Origin: Hyphomicrobiales bacterium
Lineage (GTDB): Bacteria; Pseudomonadota; Alphaproteobacteria; Rhizobiales; Xanthobacteraceae
NCBI GenBank assembly: GCA_003164375.1
Contig: PLTE01000071.1
Location: 1-11,652 of the forward strand
DNA length: 11,652 nucleotides
Direction of reading: 5' to 3'
In this document: positions 1 through 6,351 of the stretch, one piece after another
Position numbering within the stretch: the first letter of the stretch is position 1
Layout of the letters: each line of letters starts with the position of its first letter
The notes under the pieces: generated by a model
Database searches by the model: none
What the model was told of the DNA's origin: nothing
The model's input: only the letters and a program-made list of their open reading frames with translations
Program-made: the position numbers and the translations under genes

Positions 1-998
1 TCACGCACTCGCTCTGCTCGCTGGAGTACGAGAACCACCGGCCGCTCTACGACTGGTTCCTGCAAAATCTGCCAGTGCCGTCGCAGCCGCATCAGTACGA
101 ATTCGCCAGACTCAATCTCACTTATACGGTGCTGTCGAAACGCGTGCTTACCGAACTGGTGCGCGGCGGCCATGTGAAGGCTTGGGACGATCCGCGCATG
201 CCGACGCTGGCGGGCTTGCGGCGGCGCGGCGTGCCGGCCGCGGCGCTGCGCGATTTCGTCAAGCGCATCGGCGTCGCCAAGGCCAACAGCGTCGTCGACG
301 TCGGCATGCTGGAATTCTCGATCCGCGAACATCTCAACAAAACGGCGCTTCGGCGCATGGCCGTGCTGCGGCCGCTCAAAGTCGTGATCGAGAATTATCC
401 GGAAGGCACGGTCGAGGATTTGGAGGCGGTCAATCATCCGGAAGACCCGGCCGCGGGCACCCGCCGCATCCGCTTTGGCCGCGAGCTTTTCATCGAGCAT
501 GACGATTTCATGGAGATCCCGCCGAAGAAATTCTTCCGACTGTCGCCGGGCACCGAGGTCAGGTTGCGCTACGCTTATTTCATCAAGTGTCACGAAGTGA
601 AGAAGAACGCGGCCGGCGAAGTGGTCGAACTGCGCTGCACCTACGATCCGGCCACCAAGGGCGGCAATTCCCCGGATGGCCGCAAGGTCAAGGCGACCAT
701 GCATTGGGTGTCGGCGCAGGATTCAGTGCCGGCCGAGGTGCGCCTGTACAATCCGCTGTTCACAAGGCCCGATCCCAACGCCGGCGATTTTGCATCTGAG
801 ATCAATCCGAATTCGCTCGAAGTACTCGCCGATGCACGCGTCGAACCGGCCTTGGCTGGAACAGCATCCGGTACTGCCGTTCAGTTCGAGCGCCAGGGCT
901 ATTTCTGCCCGGATCCGGATTCGACGCCGGAGCGGCTGGTGTTCAATCGCACCGTCGGATTGCGGGATACCTGGGCCAAGATGTCCGGCGGCGGCTGA
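1..998 (+). CDS. glnS: Glutaminyl-tRNA synthetase, 3' part (5' end outside window)
   Basis: This is the C-terminal 331 residues of a class I aminoacyl-tRNA synthetase that charges tRNA(Gln) with glutamine in the cytoplasm. The reading frame is open from base 3 and begins with T-H-S-L-C-S-L-E, a block of the catalytic domain that lies near residue 230 of the 554-residue E. coli enzyme, so roughly 40% is missing. The KMSKS-type ATP-binding loop reads VLSKR (fragment residues 43-47). WDDPRMPTLAGLRRRG follows, then the two beta-barrel anticodon-binding domains with HWVSA, ending in the typical NRTVGLRDTWAK before the stop. These blocks match GlnRS rather than the bacterial GluRS that many alphaproteobacteria use together with the GatCAB amidotransferase. 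The GTG at 75 is an internal valine codon, not a start. comEC follows 109 bp downstream on the same strand. Confidence 0.95.
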   Translation, partial: THSLCSLEYENHRPLYDWFLQNLPVPSQPHQYEFARLNLTYTVLSKRVLTELVRGGHVKAWDDPRMPTLAGLRRRGVPAAALRDFVKRIGVAKANSVVDVGMLEFSIREHLNKTALRRMAVLRPLKVVIENYPEGTVEDLEAVNHPEDPAAGTRRIRFGRELFIEHDDFMEIPPKKFFRLSPGTEVRLRYAYFIKCHEVKKNAAGEVVELRCTYDPATKGGNSPDGRKVKATMHWVSAQDSVPAEVRLYNPLFTRPDPNAGDFASEINPNSLEVLADARVEPALAGTASGTAVQFERQGYFCPDPDSTPERLVFNRTVGLRDTWAKMSGGG

Positions 999-1030
999 CG
1001 GTCCTCGTGAACGCGGCTTTCCCGCAAACA

Positions 1031-1055
1031 GGTTGTGTGAGTCTATCGCACAACC
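1031..1055. repeat. Strong inverted repeat between glnS and comEC
   Basis: The arms GGTTGTG (1031-1037) and CACAACC (1049-1055) are perfectly complementary. The stem can grow inward by a T-G wobble, a G-C and an A-T pair, leaving a 5-nt loop (GTCTA). It starts 33 bp after the glnS stop and ends 52 bp before the comEC start. No T-run follows on the plus strand (AAACCGCC), so it is not a standard intrinsic terminator. It may be an RNA 3' stem for glnS mRNA or a protein-binding operator for comEC. The structure is seen directly; its role is inference. Confidence 0.55.
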
Positions 1056-1091
1056 AAACCGCCTCGTGTAGCATAAGTCTAAGTTTTCAGC

Positions 1092-1106
1092 GCGCGGGGA
1101 ACGCGC
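1092..1106 (+). promoter_or_regulatory. comEC ribosome-binding site inside a small hairpin loop
   Basis: The Shine-Dalgarno core GGGGA (1096-1100) is 7 nt before the GTG at 1108 and decides that start. It lies mostly in the loop (GGGAA, 1097-1101) of a 5-bp all-GC hairpin formed by GCGCG (1092-1096) and CGCGC (1102-1106). Such a structure could limit or tune translation initiation; that part is inference. Confidence 0.5.
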
Positions 1107-1107
1107 A

Positions 1108-3432
1108 GTGGCACCGGACGACCAGCCGCAGAGCCGGCCGCGAACGCGGACGGGGACTTGGCCAGTGCCTTGGCCAATCCCTTGGTCAATCCCTTGGCCT
1201 ATTGGCAAAGCCGGCGCGGCGTGGGGCGACGCTCGGCCGCGCTTCGGCTTTGTTGTTCCCGCGCGCGTCCGCGAATGGGCCGCCCAGGAGGTCGCGACCG
1301 GGCGACTGCTGCCGTGGTTTGCGGTCGCCTTCGGCTTCGGCGTTGTCCTCTATTTCACCGCCGAGCGCGAACCCGCCTGGTGGGCCGCGACGGCGCTGGC
1401 GGTAGTCTGTGCAATATTCGCCGTACTGCTGCGCCGCCAGGTCGTCGCTTTCGTCGTGGCGCTCGGCGTCTTTGCCATCGCCGCGGGTTTTGCCGTTGCC
1501 GCGCTGAAAACCGCGCGCATCGATCATCCGGTGCTGCGGTTTTCGACTTCGGGCGTGACCGTCGCCGGTTTTGTCGAACTGCGCGAGGAGAGCCAGCACA
1601 CCGACCGTTTCGTGCTGCGCGTCGAGCGCATCGAAGGCGGCCGCATGGACGAGAAGCCCGCGCGCGTGCGGCTCTCGGTGAAACGCGGCACGGCGCCGCC
1701 CGCGGGCGCCTTCGTCGAGGTCAAGGCGTTCCTTGAATCGCCGCTGCAGCCGCTTGAGCCCGGCAGTTACGATTTTTCCCGCGATCTGTTTTTCCAGGGC
1801 ATCGGTGCGTCGGGCTTTGTGCGCGGTGCGATCAAGATCATTACGCCGCCGACACTGCAGGGGCCGCTGCAGCGGGCTGATGCCTTCGTTCAGCGGCTGC
1901 GCGACGCGATCGATGCGCGCATCCGTGCCGTGTTGCCCGGCGACTCCGGCGCCATCGCCGCGATGCTGATCAATGGCCGGCGCGACGCCATCGACAGTCA
2001 TCTCTACGACGCGATGTTCGTCTCCGGCATCGGTCACGTGCTGTCGATCTCGGGCTATCACATGGCGGTCGTCGCCGGCGTCATTTTCTTTCTTTTCCGC
2101 GCCGTGCTGGCCTTGATCCCCGGGCTCGCCGATCGGGCGCCGATCAAGAAATGGGCCGCCGCTGCCGCACTCGTCGTGACCGCGTTCTATCTCGTCTTAT
2201 CCGGCAACCAGGTGGCGACGCAGCGCTCGTTTATCATGATCGCGGTCGTGCTGTTCGGTGTGTTGTTTGATCGCCCGACCCTGACCATGCGCACAGTGAC
2301 GGTTGCGGCACTGCTCGTACTGTTCTTTGCACCGGAGGCGGTCGTGCATCCGAGCTTTCAGATGTCGTTTGCAGCGACGCTGGCGCTGATCGCCGGTTAC
2401 GAACGGGGCGCGATTAAAGTTCGGGCGGGCGCCGACAGTTCGCTCGGCGCCCGCGCCGCGCTGTGGGGCGTCAACGAGGTGGTCGGATTGACCACAGCGT
2501 CGCTCTTGGCGGGCTTGGCCACCACGCCCTATGCGGCCTATCACTTTCACCGCGTCGCACCCTATGGCGTGCTCGCCAATCTTCTCGCCATGCCCGTCGT
2601 CTCCGCCTGGGTGATGCCGATGGGCATTCTCGGCGTCGTCGCCATCCCGTTCGGCTTCGACACCGAATGCTGGCGGCAAATGGGTTACGGCATCGAGTGG
2701 ATGGACGCCGTCGCGCAGTGGGTGGCGAGCCTGCCTGGGGCCTTCGGACGGGTTGCCGCGTTCGGCACTGGCCCGCTCTTGGTCGCCACGGCCGCACTTC
2801 TGGTGATCGGCCTATTGAAGACGCCGCTGCGCTGGAGCGGCGCGCTGCTCGCAGTTTTGGCCATCATCTGGGCGGTGCGCAGTCCGCTGCCGGACGTGCT
2901 GGTCGCTGCCGACGGGCGCACGTTTGCGGTGCGCGGCGCCGACGGCCGGCTCGCATTCCATCACAGCGGCGGCGATACGTTTGCGATCCGCGAATGGCTG
3001 GCGGCGGATGCCGACGGCCGCGACCTGCATGATCGCGGCCTGGGGCAGGGGATGACCTGCGATGGGTCCGGTTGTATCGGCAAGCTCGCCGATGGCGCGC
3101 TGATCGCCTATGCGCTCGAACCTGATGCCTTCGAGGACGACTGCCGCCGCGCCGCCCTCGTCATCGCTCTGCGCACCGCGCCTCCCGACTGCGCCGCAAT
3201 GATCGTCGGGCGCGACGAGTGGCGGCAGCGGGGCGCGCTGGCGCTGCGCCGCGCCGGTTCGGGTTTTATCGTCGATTCCGCGCGGCCGGAAAATTTCGAC
3301 CGACCTTGGTCGCCGGCCCTGCCGCCGCGGCGGGTACCCCTGGACAACGCCGCGGATCCGAGTGCCCAGAGAGCGCCCGCGGCGTCGCGCGATGCCACGC
3401 CGCGGCTCGAGGACGTCGAGGCGGACCAGTGA
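1108..3432 (+). CDS. comEC: ComEC/Rec2-family DNA uptake channel protein
   Basis: This 774-residue polytopic inner-membrane protein belongs to the family that moves transforming single-stranded DNA across the cytoplasmic membrane. The GTG start has GGGGA 7 nt upstream. An odd Trp-Pro tract lies at residues 17-33. Membrane segments follow at about 65-135, then a soluble DUF4131/OB-like part (about 145-250). The Competence domain (about 270-590) shows GHVLSISGYHM (309-319), SGNQVATQRS (365-374) and PSFQMSFA (415-422), all family signatures. From about residue 596 the tail is a small beta-rich region (VLVAADGRTFAV) without the HxHxDH metal-binding motif of Bacillus-type ComEC, so the metallo-beta-lactamase nuclease domain is absent or decayed, as I recall being common in alphaproteobacteria. 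The last 40 residues are Pro/Ala/Arg-rich and probably disordered. No other competence genes are in the window, so real competence is not shown. Confidence 0.93.
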   Translation: MAPDDQPQSRPRTRTGTWPVPWPIPWSIPWPIGKAGAAWGDARPRFGFVVPARVREWAAQEVATGRLLPWFAVAFGFGVVLYFTAEREPAWWAATALAVVCAIFAVLLRRQVVAFVVALGVFAIAAGFAVAALKTARIDHPVLRFSTSGVTVAGFVELREESQHTDRFVLRVERIEGGRMDEKPARVRLSVKRGTAPPAGAFVEVKAFLESPLQPLEPGSYDFSRDLFFQGIGASGFVRGAIKIITPPTLQGPLQRADAFVQRLRDAIDARIRAVLPGDSGAIAAMLINGRRDAIDSHLYDAMFVSGIGHVLSISGYHMAVVAGVIFFLFRAVLALIPGLADRAPIKKWAAAAALVVTAFYLVLSGNQVATQRSFIMIAVVLFGVLFDRPTLTMRTVTVAALLVLFFAPEAVVHPSFQMSFAATLALIAGYERGAIKVRAGADSSLGARAALWGVNEVVGLTTASLLAGLATTPYAAYHFHRVAPYGVLANLLAMPVVSAWVMPMGILGVVAIPFGFDTECWRQMGYGIEWMDAVAQWVASLPGAFGRVAAFGTGPLLVATAALLVIGLLKTPLRWSGALLAVLAIIWAVRSPLPDVLVAADGRTFAVRGADGRLAFHHSGGDTFAIREWLAADADGRDLHDRGLGQGMTCDGSGCIGKLADGALIAYALEPDAFEDDCRRAALVIALRTAPPDCAAMIVGRDEWRQRGALALRRAGSGFIVDSARPENFDRPWSPALPPRRVPLDNAADPSAQRAPAASRDATPRLEDVEADQ
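1156..1203 (+). repeat. Four tandem 12-bp repeats coding a Trp-Pro tract
   Basis: Four 12-bp units (1156-1167, 1168-1179, 1180-1191, 1192-1203) share the core CTTGG(C/T)C. They encode TWPVPWPIPWSIPWPI near the N-terminus of ComEC. Units two and three differ at one base only, which suggests recent slippage duplication. The tract precedes the first membrane segment, so copy number could vary without harming the channel. Confidence 0.75.
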
Positions 3433-3442
3433 GGCCCTTAAT

Positions 3443-3460
3443 CTGGATCAACGCATCCAG
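3443..3460. repeat. Inverted repeat downstream of comEC
   Basis: CTGGAT (3443-3448) and ATCCAG (3455-3460) form a perfect 6-bp stem with a 6-nt loop, 11 bp after the comEC stop. No T-run follows, so if it acts in 3'-end formation it is not as a standard intrinsic terminator. Its role is unknown. Confidence 0.35.
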
Positions 3461-3498
3461 TCGTCGCAAAACGAAAAGTTTAACCGCAAATAAAGCGC

Positions 3499-3531
3499 AA
3501 CCCCCAGAATGATGAGATAGTCGGGTTTTTT
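3499..3531 (+). terminator. Possible weak terminator between comEC and the chemoreceptor gene
   Basis: AACCC (3499-3503) can pair with GGGTT (3523-3527) across a 19-nt loop, and a run of six T (3526-3531) forms the tail. The T-run is typical, but the stem is short and the loop long, so this is tentative. The surrounding stretch 3461-3548 is clearly AT-richer than the genes and should also hold the chemoreceptor promoter; I see no convincing -35/-10 pair there. Confidence 0.25.
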
Positions 3532-3548
3532 GTCGAGACTAATTCCAC

Positions 3549-5390
3549 ATGAAACTTTCGCTGAAAACGAAACTGCTTCTGGTGATCGGATTGCTCGGGG
3601 CGGTTCCGATCCTCGGCGTAGGGCTTAATACGTATAATCTCGGATTGAGCAAACAGGCCAGCGCGCAGATGGATGCCGCGTGGAAGGGCTCGGGCTATCT
3701 CGGGCGCATCAATGGCCTTGTCTACGCGGTCGTGATGGAGTCGCGCGGTATCTACATGTCGCCCGACTGGAAAACGGCCGGACCCTACGCCAAGAATTTG
3801 TTGCAAGACATCGATGAGATCCAAGCGGCGGCAAACCAGTGGAAAGGCCTCGTCATCGAATCCGAACGCGCCAAGATCGATGATCTGGCGCGCGACATCG
3901 ATCAGTTCATCACCTTCCGCAAGGAACTGGTCAGGCTTGCGCAGTTCGATACCGCGGCGAACGCACGCGCCTTCGGCGATAACGACGCCAACCGCAAGGT
4001 CCGCTCGACCCTTAACGCCAAGCTCGTCGAGCTCAACAATGCCTATAAGGAGCATACCGCCGACGGCGAGCGCGAGGTGAAACGGCTTGAGGCGCTCAAC
4101 CTTGCTGTCCTCATCGGCCTTGCCAGCCTCGCCGCACTCGCCTTGGTTGCCGGCTTCTTCTACGTCATCTGGGGTCTGATCCGTCCGCTCTACGGTCTTC
4201 ATGATTGCTTAGCGCGGATCGCCGGCGGCAGCCTCGATCTCAAAGTGCCGGGCGCCGAGCGCCACGACGAGATCGGCGAAATTGCCCAGGCCGTCATGGC
4301 GCTGCGGGACGCGGCGCTGGAAAAAGGCCGTATCGAACAGCAGCAGCAGGCGCGGATGCAGCGTCAGCAAGAGGAGGAGCAGCAGCGCAGGGAAGCTGCA
4401 GTGCAGGCGAAGGCGGCCGAGGAACGGGCCAAAATCGCCAGCGAACAGGCCCACATCGTCGCAGTCATCGCCGCTGGGCTCAAATCCTTCGCCGAAGGCG
4501 ATCTCACCATCCGCATCACCGAAAGCTTCGGCGGCGCCTATGAAGAGATCAAGCTCGATTTCAACGTGGCCGCGGAGCGCCTGCAGGAAACCATTCAGAC
4601 GATCGCCAATGCGGCGCGCGAAGTCACCGGCGCATCGACCGAAATCTCCGGCGGCACGACCGACTTGTCGCAGCGCACGGAGGCGCAATCCGCCGCGCTG
4701 GAGAAGACTTCGGCCTCGATGGAAGAACTGGCCTCGACGGTCAAGCAGAACGCCGATAACGCCCAAAACGCCAACCAGATCACGGCGCAAACGCGCGATG
4801 TCGCCAGCCGCGGCAACGCGATGGTGACCAAGACCATCGCCTCGATGTCCAACATCGAGGACTCCTCGCGCAAAATCGCCGACATTATCGGCGTGATCGA
4901 CGAAATCGCGCGCCAGACCAATCTCCTGGCGCTCAACGCCGCCGTCGAAGCGGCGCGCGCCGGCGAAGTGGGACGCGGATTTGCCGTCGTGGCGTCGGAG
5001 GTGCGCAGCCTGGCGCAACGCTCCTCGCAAGCGGCCAAGGACATCAAAGGACTGATCACGAAAAGCTTCGGCCAAGTGCAGGAGGGCGTCGAACTCGTCA
5101 ATCAGGCCGGCTCAGCGCTCGACGAGGTCGTCGCCTCGATCAAGAGGGCAGCCGACGTTGTCGCCGATATCGCCGAGGCGAGCATCGAACAAGCCAGCGG
5201 ATTGCAACAGATCAACGTCGCCCTGTCGCAAATGGACGAGGTCAATCAGCAAAACGCGGCGCTGGTCGAGGAAAGCGCGGCGGCCGCCAAAACATTGGAG
5301 TCCCAGGCGGCCGCCATGGCCGATCAGCTCGGCTTCTTCCGCATCGGCGGCGATGACGACCAAGGGTTGGGAGCCGCCGAGGCCGCTTAG
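3549..5390 (+). CDS. Methyl-accepting chemotaxis protein (chemoreceptor)
   Basis: This 613-residue transmembrane receptor would sense a periplasmic ligand and control the CheA kinase through CheW. TM1 is at about 9-26 (after MKLSLKTK). A helical periplasmic domain of about 155 residues follows, probably a four-helix bundle with MESRGIYMS, and TM2 is at about 185-207. A first HAMP (208-258) leads to a charged Gln-rich coiled coil (258-303) and a second HAMP-like unit (about 300-355, with FAEGDLTIRI). The signalling domain (about 356-595) has the conserved hairpin tip around IARQTNLLALNAAVEAARAG (453-472). SASMEELAST (388-397) fits the methylation-site consensus, with E392/E393 as likely sites. 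There is no C-terminal NWETF-type CheR/CheB tether; the protein ends GGDDDQGLGAAEAA. Only a weak GAGA (3535-3538) precedes the ATG. No che genes are adjacent, so it is an orphan receptor; the ligand cannot be read from sequence. Confidence 0.93.
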   Translation: MKLSLKTKLLLVIGLLGAVPILGVGLNTYNLGLSKQASAQMDAAWKGSGYLGRINGLVYAVVMESRGIYMSPDWKTAGPYAKNLLQDIDEIQAAANQWKGLVIESERAKIDDLARDIDQFITFRKELVRLAQFDTAANARAFGDNDANRKVRSTLNAKLVELNNAYKEHTADGEREVKRLEALNLAVLIGLASLAALALVAGFFYVIWGLIRPLYGLHDCLARIAGGSLDLKVPGAERHDEIGEIAQAVMALRDAALEKGRIEQQQQARMQRQQEEEQQRREAAVQAKAAEERAKIASEQAHIVAVIAAGLKSFAEGDLTIRITESFGGAYEEIKLDFNVAAERLQETIQTIANAAREVTGASTEISGGTTDLSQRTEAQSAALEKTSASMEELASTVKQNADNAQNANQITAQTRDVASRGNAMVTKTIASMSNIEDSSRKIADIIGVIDEIARQTNLLALNAAVEAARAGEVGRGFAVVASEVRSLAQRSSQAAKDIKGLITKSFGQVQEGVELVNQAGSALDEVVASIKRAADVVADIAEASIEQASGLQQINVALSQMDEVNQQNAALVEESAAAAKTLESQAAAMADQLGFFRIGGDDDQGLGAAEAA

Positions 5391-5399
5391 TGGTGCGCC

Positions 5400-5436
5400 C
5401 GATGCGGCAGCCTCGCGATCGCGCGGCAAAGCATCG
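5400..5436. repeat. Nested inverted repeats between convergent chemoreceptor and lexA genes
   Basis: CGATGC (5400-5405) pairs with GCATCG (5431-5436) around a perfect palindrome CGCGATCGCG (5414-5423). It lies in the 91-bp gap between two convergent genes, where terminators are expected. Neither strand has a T-run after it, so it may only be a GC-rich stem that helps 3'-end formation. The rest of the gap holds nothing I recognise. Confidence 0.3.
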
Positions 5437-5481
5437 CCGTTGAGGGTCTAAGACGTTGCGCCGGTCTGATTGATGGCGCGC

Positions 5482-6183
5482 TCAATAGCGGCGGAACAAC
5501 CCGACCAATTTGCCTTGAATGCGCACGCGGTTGGGCGGCAGAATGCGCACCTCATAGGCGGTATTGGCCGGCTCGAGCGCGATCGAGGCGCCGCGGCGGC
5601 GGAAGCGCTTGAGCGTTGCTTCCTCGTCGTCGATCAAAGCGACGACAATGTCGCCGGTGTCGGCGGCCTCGGTGCGCTTGAGCAGCGCCATATCGCCGTC
5701 GAGAATGCCGGCCTCGATCATCGAATCGCCGCGCACTTCAAGCGCAAAGTGCTCCCCCGTAGTCAGAAGGTCGGGCGGCATGTTGATGGTGTGGCTGCGG
5801 GTCTGGATCGCTTCGATGGGGGTGCCGGCTGCGATGCGGCCCATCACCGGTACGGCGATCGGGCGGCCGCCATCGTCCTCCGAGGCGGTGCGCACGCGGC
5901 CGAGATTGCCTTCGATGACGCTTGGCGTGAAACCGCGGGAACGCCCCGACACAATGCCGTTGGCGACCGATTCCGGCAGCTTGATCACTTCGATGGCGCG
6001 CGCCCGATTGGGCAGGCGGCGAATGAAGCCGCGCTCCTCCAATGCCGTAATGAGCCGATGAATCCCCGACTTGGAGCGCAAGTCGAGCGCATCCTTCATC
6101 TCATCAAAGGAGGGCGGAACCCCAGCCTCCTTGAGCCGCTCATGGATGAACCGCAAGAGTTCGGCTTGCTTTCGAGTGAGCAT
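5482..6183 (-). CDS. lexA: LexA repressor, SOS-response regulator
   Basis: This 233-residue transcriptional repressor binds SOS boxes and cleaves itself when RecA filaments form on damaged DNA. The N-terminal winged helix (1-68) starts MLTRKQAELLRFIHERL and has the recognition region around SKSGIHRLITALEERG (37-52). The C-terminal S24 peptidase domain carries the self-cleavage bond A119-G120 in RIAAGTP, the nucleophile S154 in RGDSM and the general base K192 in ATLKRF, so it should be fully active. It is about 30 residues longer than E. coli LexA (202); the extra is in the linker (about 70-108), a usual alphaproteobacterial trait. The ATG has AGGAGGGG (6192-6199) 8 nt upstream. An SOS box lies in its promoter, so autoregulation is very likely. 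It runs the same way as moeA but has its own promoter after a 168-bp gap. Confidence 0.97.
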   Translation of the reverse strand: MLTRKQAELLRFIHERLKEAGVPPSFDEMKDALDLRSKSGIHRLITALEERGFIRRLPNRARAIEVIKLPESVANGIVSGRSRGFTPSVIEGNLGRVRTASEDDGGRPIAVPVMGRIAAGTPIEAIQTRSHTINMPPDLLTTGEHFALEVRGDSMIEAGILDGDMALLKRTEAADTGDIVVALIDDEEATLKRFRRRGASIALEPANTAYEVRILPPNRVRIQGKLVGLFRRY

Positions 6184-6191
6184 CGGCGCTT

Positions 6192-6199
6192 CCCCTCCT
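6192..6199 (-). promoter_or_regulatory. lexA ribosome-binding site
   Basis: AGGAGGGG on the minus strand is the strongest Shine-Dalgarno in the window, 8 nt before the lexA ATG, and it fixes that start. Confidence 0.85.
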
Positions 6200-6269
6200 A
6201 CACAGCAAAGTTCCGCCGACGTCCCGTAAAATGCCCCGGCGAGAACAGCGCGTTATCGAAACAAATCAT

Positions 6270-6288
6270 GAACGGACACTATCCGTTC
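6270..6288. repeat. Perfect inverted repeat overlapping the SOS box
   Basis: GAACGGA (6270-6276) and TCCGTTC (6282-6288) are exact inverted arms around CACTA. Its right arm shares the GTTC half-site of the SOS box at 6285-6288, giving three GAAC/GTTC half-sites within 30 bp. It may be an extra LexA contact or a site for another regulator. Confidence 0.6.
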
Positions 6289-6304
6289 CATATGTGTTCT
6301 GCAA
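6276..6304 (-). promoter_or_regulatory. Predicted lexA promoter
   Basis: On the minus strand TTGCAG (6299-6304) and TAGTGT (6276-6281) are separated by exactly 17 bp. Both are moderate matches to sigma70-type hexamers. The SOS box fills most of the spacer, which is where a repressor would block RNA polymerase. The placement is inferred from sequence alone. Confidence 0.5.
6285..6299 (-). promoter_or_regulatory. LexA operator (alphaproteobacterial SOS box)
   Basis: GTTC (6285-6288), seven bases, GTTC (6296-6299) on the plus strand reads GAAC-N7-GAAC on the lexA strand. This is the direct-repeat SOS box known for Rhizobiales and relatives, unlike the palindromic E. coli CTGT-N8-ACAG. Its centre is about 109 bp before the lexA ATG, within the predicted promoter. 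Confidence 0.85.
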
Positions 6305-6320
6305 CCACTTAATTTGAGGT

Positions 6321-6346
6321 GAACAAAACAAGCGTCGGCGCCAACG
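6321..6346 (-). terminator. Probable intrinsic terminator after moeA
   Basis: On the minus strand, 5 bp after the moeA TAA, CGTTG-GCGC-CGACG (6346-6333) forms a 5-bp stem with one G-U pair and a 4-nt loop. CTTGTTTTGTTC (6332-6321) follows as a T-rich tail. It would end the trp-moa transcript before the lexA promoter. The stem is short, so read-through is likely. Confidence 0.45.
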
Positions 6347-6351
6347 GCCCC

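Noticed and set aside
3473..3500. AAAAGTTT resembling the -35 of a flagellar sigma28 promoter before the chemoreceptor
   Set aside because: No GCCGATAA-like -10 element occurs at any suitable spacing.
4209..5075. Minus-strand open frame of 288 codons opposite the chemoreceptor
   Set aside because: Antisense shadow of the coiled-coil signalling domain, rich in Arg/Gly/Leu repeats caused by that domain's codons.
5470..6312. Plus-strand open frame of 280 codons opposite lexA
   Set aside because: It fully covers lexA and its promoter on the other strand, and its composition is that of an antisense shadow.
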